Positions 5,117-7,227 of a DNA stretch of 7,227 nucleotides are shown here, piece by piece. The stretch's first letter is position 1. Each line of letters starts with the position of its first letter. Source of the stretch: CAVSUR01 sp052143655. GTDB lineage: Bacteria; Actinomycetota; Actinomycetes; Streptosporangiales; Streptosporangiaceae. The notes beneath the pieces are model-generated. The model had not been told where the DNA came from. It was given only the letters and a program-made list of their open reading frames with translations, and did no database searches. The position numbers and the translations under genes are program-made. The stretch is taken from contig JBKQSL010000232.1 in the NCBI GenBank assembly GCA_052143655.1, forward strand, positions 1-7,227, written 5' to 3'.

Positions 5117-6517
5117 GTGAGCCGAGTCGCCCATCCGGCGGGACCGTGGCATGCGGACATGCTGCCGCCCGAGCAGCCGGGGCCGCCGCCCGCTGACGTC
5201 AACGCGCTGGACCCGGGCATCTGGCCGCGTACCGCCCGCCGGGCCGGCGGCGCGATCGAGATCGGCGGGCAGGACGTGCGGGAGCTCGCCCGCGAGTTCG
5301 GCACCCCGCTGTTCGCGCTGGACGAGTCGGACCTGCGCGGCCGGTGCCGGGAGTTCCGCGCGGCGTTCGGGCCGGATACCGGGGTGTTCTACGCGGCCAA
5401 GGCGTTCTGCAGCCGGGCAGTGCTGCGCTGGATCAGCGAGGAGGGCCTCGGCGTCGACGTATGCACCGGCGGCGAGCTGGAGGTCGCGCTGCAGGCCGGG
5501 GTGCCGGCCGAGATGATCACCCTGCACGGCAGCAACAAGCTGGTCGCCGAGCTGGAGCGGGCGGTGAGCCTGCGGGTCGGCCACATCGTGGTGGACTCGC
5601 AGGCGGAGATCAGCAGGCTGGCCGCGATCGCCGGGCGCAACGGGGCTGGGGCCGCCGGGCGGCCGCGGGTGCTGGTCCGGGTCACCACTGGCGTCGAGGC
5701 GGCCGCGCACGAGTTCGTGGCCACGGCGCACGATGACCAGAAGTTCGGCTTCTCGCTGGGCTCGGGGGCCGCGGACGAGGCGGTGCGCCAGGTGCTCGCC
5801 AGCCCGGGCCTGGACCTGGCGGGCCTGCACTCGCACATCGGCTCGCAGATCTACGACACCGCCGGGTTCGAGGTGGCCGCGCACCGGGTGCTCGGGCTCG
5901 CGGTCCGGATCCGCGACGAGTACGGCATCAGCATCAGCGAGCTGAACCTGGGCGGCGGGTTCGGCATCGCCTACCTGCCCGCCGACGACCCGGCTGATAT
6001 GCACGAGATCGCGGCCGGCCTGCGCCAGATCGTGGCCGACCAGTGCCGCCTGGCCGGGCTGGAGGTGCCGCGGCTGACCGTGGAGCCGGGCCGGGCGATC
6101 GTCGGGCCGGGCACGATCACCGTGTACGAGGTGGGCACGGTCAAGAACGTCGACGGACTGCGCACTTACGTCAGCATCGACGGCGGGATGAGCGACAACA
6201 TCCGCACGGCGCTGTACGACGCCGCCTATACCTGCGCCCTGGCCTCCCGCGAGTCGGCGGTGCCGGTCATGCTGTGCCGGCTGGTCGGCCGGCACTGCGA
6301 GAGCGGCGACATCGTGGTCCGGGACGCCTGGCTGCCCGGCGACATCGCGCCCGGAGACCTGATCGCGGTCGCCGCCACCGGCGCCTACTGCCGGTCGATG
6401 GCCAGCAACTACAACCACGTGCCGCGGCCCGGGGTCGTCGCCGTCGCCGACGGCGGCGCCCGCGAGATCGTGCGCCGCGAGACCGTCGACGACCTGCTCC
6501 GCCTCGACGTCGGGTAA
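5117..6517 (+). CDS. lysA: Diaminopimelate decarboxylase
   Basis: LysA removes CO2 from meso-diaminopimelate to give L-lysine, the last step of the DAP pathway, in the cytoplasm as a PLP-dependent homodimer. This 466-aa protein has every fold-type III landmark. FYAAKAF (91-97) carries Lys95 for the PLP Schiff base. HSHIGSQ (238-244) and GGGFGI (279-284) contact the cofactor. EPGRAIV (323-329), CESGD (394-398, the cross-subunit active-site Cys) and GAYCRSMASNYN (422-433) complete the site. The GTG start is preferred because the N-terminus (MSRVAHPAGPWHADMLPP) aligns with actinobacterial LysA proteins. The GGGGGAG before it is rather close (2 nt). ATG 5159 is a less likely alternative. In many actinobacteria lysA lies between argS and hom-thrC-thrB; here it stands between an exporter and gene remnants, so it is displaced or a second copy. 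Confidence 0.96.
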   Translation: MSRVAHPAGPWHADMLPPEQPGPPPADVNALDPGIWPRTARRAGGAIEIGGQDVRELAREFGTPLFALDESDLRGRCREFRAAFGPDTGVFYAAKAFCSRAVLRWISEEGLGVDVCTGGELEVALQAGVPAEMITLHGSNKLVAELERAVSLRVGHIVVDSQAEISRLAAIAGRNGAGAAGRPRVLVRVTTGVEAAAHEFVATAHDDQKFGFSLGSGAADEAVRQVLASPGLDLAGLHSHIGSQIYDTAGFEVAAHRVLGLAVRIRDEYGISISELNLGGGFGIAYLPADDPADMHEIAAGLRQIVADQCRLAGLEVPRLTVEPGRAIVGPGTITVYEVGTVKNVDGLRTYVSIDGGMSDNIRTALYDAAYTCALASRESAVPVMLCRLVGRHCESGDIVVRDAWLPGDIAPGDLIAVAATGAYCRSMASNYNHVPRPGVVAVADGGAREIVRRETVDDLLRLDVG

Positions 6518-6554
6518 GCGCGGGCCGCGCCGGTCGGCCAGCCCGGGCCCGCGC
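6518..6554 (+). terminator. Probable lysA terminator hairpin
   Basis: Immediately after the lysA TAA, GCGCGGGCC (6518-6526) pairs perfectly with GGCCCGCGC (6546-6554) around a 19-nt loop that has some further pairing. A second palindrome, GCGGGCCCGC, follows at 6563-6572. There is no U-tract, as in many actinobacterial terminators. Confidence 0.5.
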
Positions 6555-6577
6555 CAGTCCTCGCGGGCCCGCTGCGG

Positions 6578-6736
6578 ACTCATCACCATCGTCGCCAGGA
6601 TCGGGCCGACCAGGATCGCGAACCGGCTCGCGGGTGTGACCCGCAGCCGCTCGATCAGGCCGCCCTTCAGCTCGAAAATCGTGTTGAGGCCGGGGCCGAT
6701 CCCGCTCGCGTAGGCCAGCAGCACCAGGACGCCCGG
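6578..6736 (-). pseudogene. Remnant of a DrrB-like ABC-2 transporter permease (middle segment only)
   Basis: Read leftward from 6736, the frame gives PGVLVLLAYASGIGPGLNTI, then FELKGGLIERLRVTPASRFA and ILVGPIL. This resembles the central part of ABC-2 permeases of the daunorubicin-resistance (DrrB) kind, especially the E-R-L-R-V-T-P-x-S-R motif after a transmembrane helix. Intact members are about 250-280 aa; only about 50 residues are recognisable. The upstream part (N-terminal cytoplasmic region and TM1) is missing. After about 6590 the frame leaves the family pattern and continues as meaningless antisense of lysA. I therefore read it as a fragment truncated at both ends, not a gene. No partner ATPase is in the window. 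Confidence 0.62.
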
Positions 6737-6788
6737 CAGGCCCGCTGCTGGTGCCCTATACGAGTACCAAGGCCCTGGGGTCGTGCGG

Positions 6789-7033
6789 TCAGCCCGCCTC
6801 CCCCAGTGCCCGCGCCCTCAGCAAGGGGTTCAGGTCGGCGCAGTGGCCGGGTGGCCGTGGCTGATCAGGACCGCGTCAACCTGTTCCGCGGCCGTGTCCT
6901 TGAGCAGTTGGGGAAGTATCGCGTAGCCCGGGTCCAGCACAAGGCGAAAGCCTTCGTGCTCGACCAGGTACCCGCTGCATGCCTGGCCCGCCGCGGGCCA
7001 CGCACCGCACCCGCCGAGGACTGTGATCTTCAC
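6789..7033 (-). pseudogene. Frameshifted 5' remnant of an MBL-fold metallo-hydrolase
   Basis: From GTG 7033 the frame encodes VKITVLGGCGAWPAAGQACS, then GYLVEHEGFRLVLDPGYAIL and VDAVLISHGHP. This is the N-terminus of the actinobacterial metallo-beta-lactamase-fold hydrolase (RNase Z-like type). The frame then reads ATAPT and stops at 6830. One extra base between 6846 and 6847 would restore D-H-C-A-D-L-N-P-L-L-R-A-R-A-L, the expected continuation, which runs to a stop at 6789-6791. The lost base splits the zinc-binding HxHxDH motif after HGHP, so the product cannot be active. The rest of the family's roughly 250 aa is absent, and a permease fragment follows on the same strand. The frame is open further upstream to ATG 7198, but that part is repeat DNA with no family match. 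A -10-like TATGCT still precedes the GTG. Confidence 0.8.
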
Positions 7034-7039
7034 GAGGCG

Positions 7040-7045
7040 AGCATA
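7040..7045 (-). promoter_or_regulatory. -10 element of the MBL remnant, leaderless-type
   Basis: TATGCT on the minus strand lies 6 nt before GTG 7033, the same geometry as TAGGGT and ATG at the MFS gene. No convincing -35 is seen 16-19 bp upstream. It suggests that the original gene was expressed from a leaderless transcript. Confidence 0.35.
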
Positions 7046-7101
7046 ATCGCAGAGGCCCTGCGCCCGAGTGGTCCGCGAAGGCGAGGCGAGGGTGTCCATG
7101 A

Positions 7102-7193
7102 CGGCCAGGTGACCGTGAACTATACGTCTATATGGCCACGTGATCACCGTCCAGATGACCGTGAACCACCCGTCCAGGTGGCCGCTGTTGCTG
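7102..7193. repeat. Four-unit 23-bp-period degenerate repeat array
   Basis: Units begin at 7102, 7125, 7148 and 7171, exactly 23 bp apart, with consensus CGTCCAGRTGRCCGTGAAC followed by 4 variable bases. Against these 19 positions, units 1 and 3 match 18 and 19, unit 4 matches 14 and unit 2 matches 12, so strong and weak units alternate. The stretch is less GC-rich than the rest of the window (for example TATACGTCTATATGG). Multiple internal repeats at an end are known in IS21-family insertion elements, and a TGT at 7093-7095 could mark such an end, but no transposase is in view. It could also be a regulator-binding array. Positions 7194-7227 show nothing firm; ATG 7215 may begin a gene that runs out of the window. 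Confidence 0.6.
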
Positions 7194-7227
7194 CTCATAC
7201 GGCAGAATATGAGGATGGCAGCGGTAC

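Noticed and set aside
5117..5158. Later lysA start at ATG 5159
   Set aside because: The first 14 residues from GTG 5117 match the conserved N-terminus of actinobacterial LysA proteins, and nothing resembling a ribosome site precedes ATG 5159.
5087..6724. Leftward open frame of 545 codons
   Set aside because: Only its first 49 or so codons resemble anything (the permease remnant). The rest is antisense to lysA, so it is not a fusion gene.
7102..7193. CRISPR array
   Set aside because: The units are contiguous and degenerate, with no unique spacers of 30-40 bp and no cas genes nearby.
7034..7198. N-terminal extension of the MBL remnant to ATG 7198
   Set aside because: It encodes translated repeat DNA with no relation to the family, whose N-terminus clearly begins at the GTG at 7033.
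1..7227. tRNA or rRNA genes
   Set aside because: I saw no cloverleaf with a T-loop motif and no rRNA-like sequence on either strand by eye.

Overview
This is a very GC-rich window with strong third-position GC codon bias, GTG starts and several probable leaderless transcripts. Together with protein sequences that look actinobacterial (LysA, ArsR, the MBL-fold remnant), this points to a high-GC Actinomycetota chromosome. I cannot place the genus.

Layout. The left edge (1-736) is the regulatory end of an arsenic-resistance cluster: the first 76 codons of arsD run leftward out of the window, and an ArsR repressor is transcribed divergently. Between them lie two abutting perfect palindromes that look like an operator. 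Positions 733-3441 are a leftward block read in the order HxlR regulator, YihY-family membrane protein, tandem YbjQ-domain protein. The last gene converges on arsR, and the two stop codons share one CTAG. The HxlR regulator is divergent from a rightward 14-TM DHA2-type MFS exporter (3497-4993). Their short spacer holds symmetric AAGTC/GACTT repeats overlapping two probable promoters, a typical arrangement for a regulator and its drug pump. Next is lysA, diaminopimelate decarboxylase (5117-6517), preceded by a palindrome cluster and followed by a GC hairpin.

The right end (6578-7227) is genomic debris on the minus strand. It holds a middle piece of a DrrB-like ABC-2 permease and the 5' part of an MBL-fold hydrolase. 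The hydrolase has lost one base exactly inside its metal-binding HxHxDH motif. Beyond it is an AT-richer stretch with a 23-bp-period repeat array that could be the end of an insertion element or a protein-binding array.

Functionally, the window combines arsenic sensing, drug-type efflux regulation and a housekeeping lysine gene. No complete novel system is visible. The points most worth checking are the 23-bp array, the decayed MBL/permease junction, the divergent leaderless HxlR/MFS promoter and the palindromes in front of lysA.
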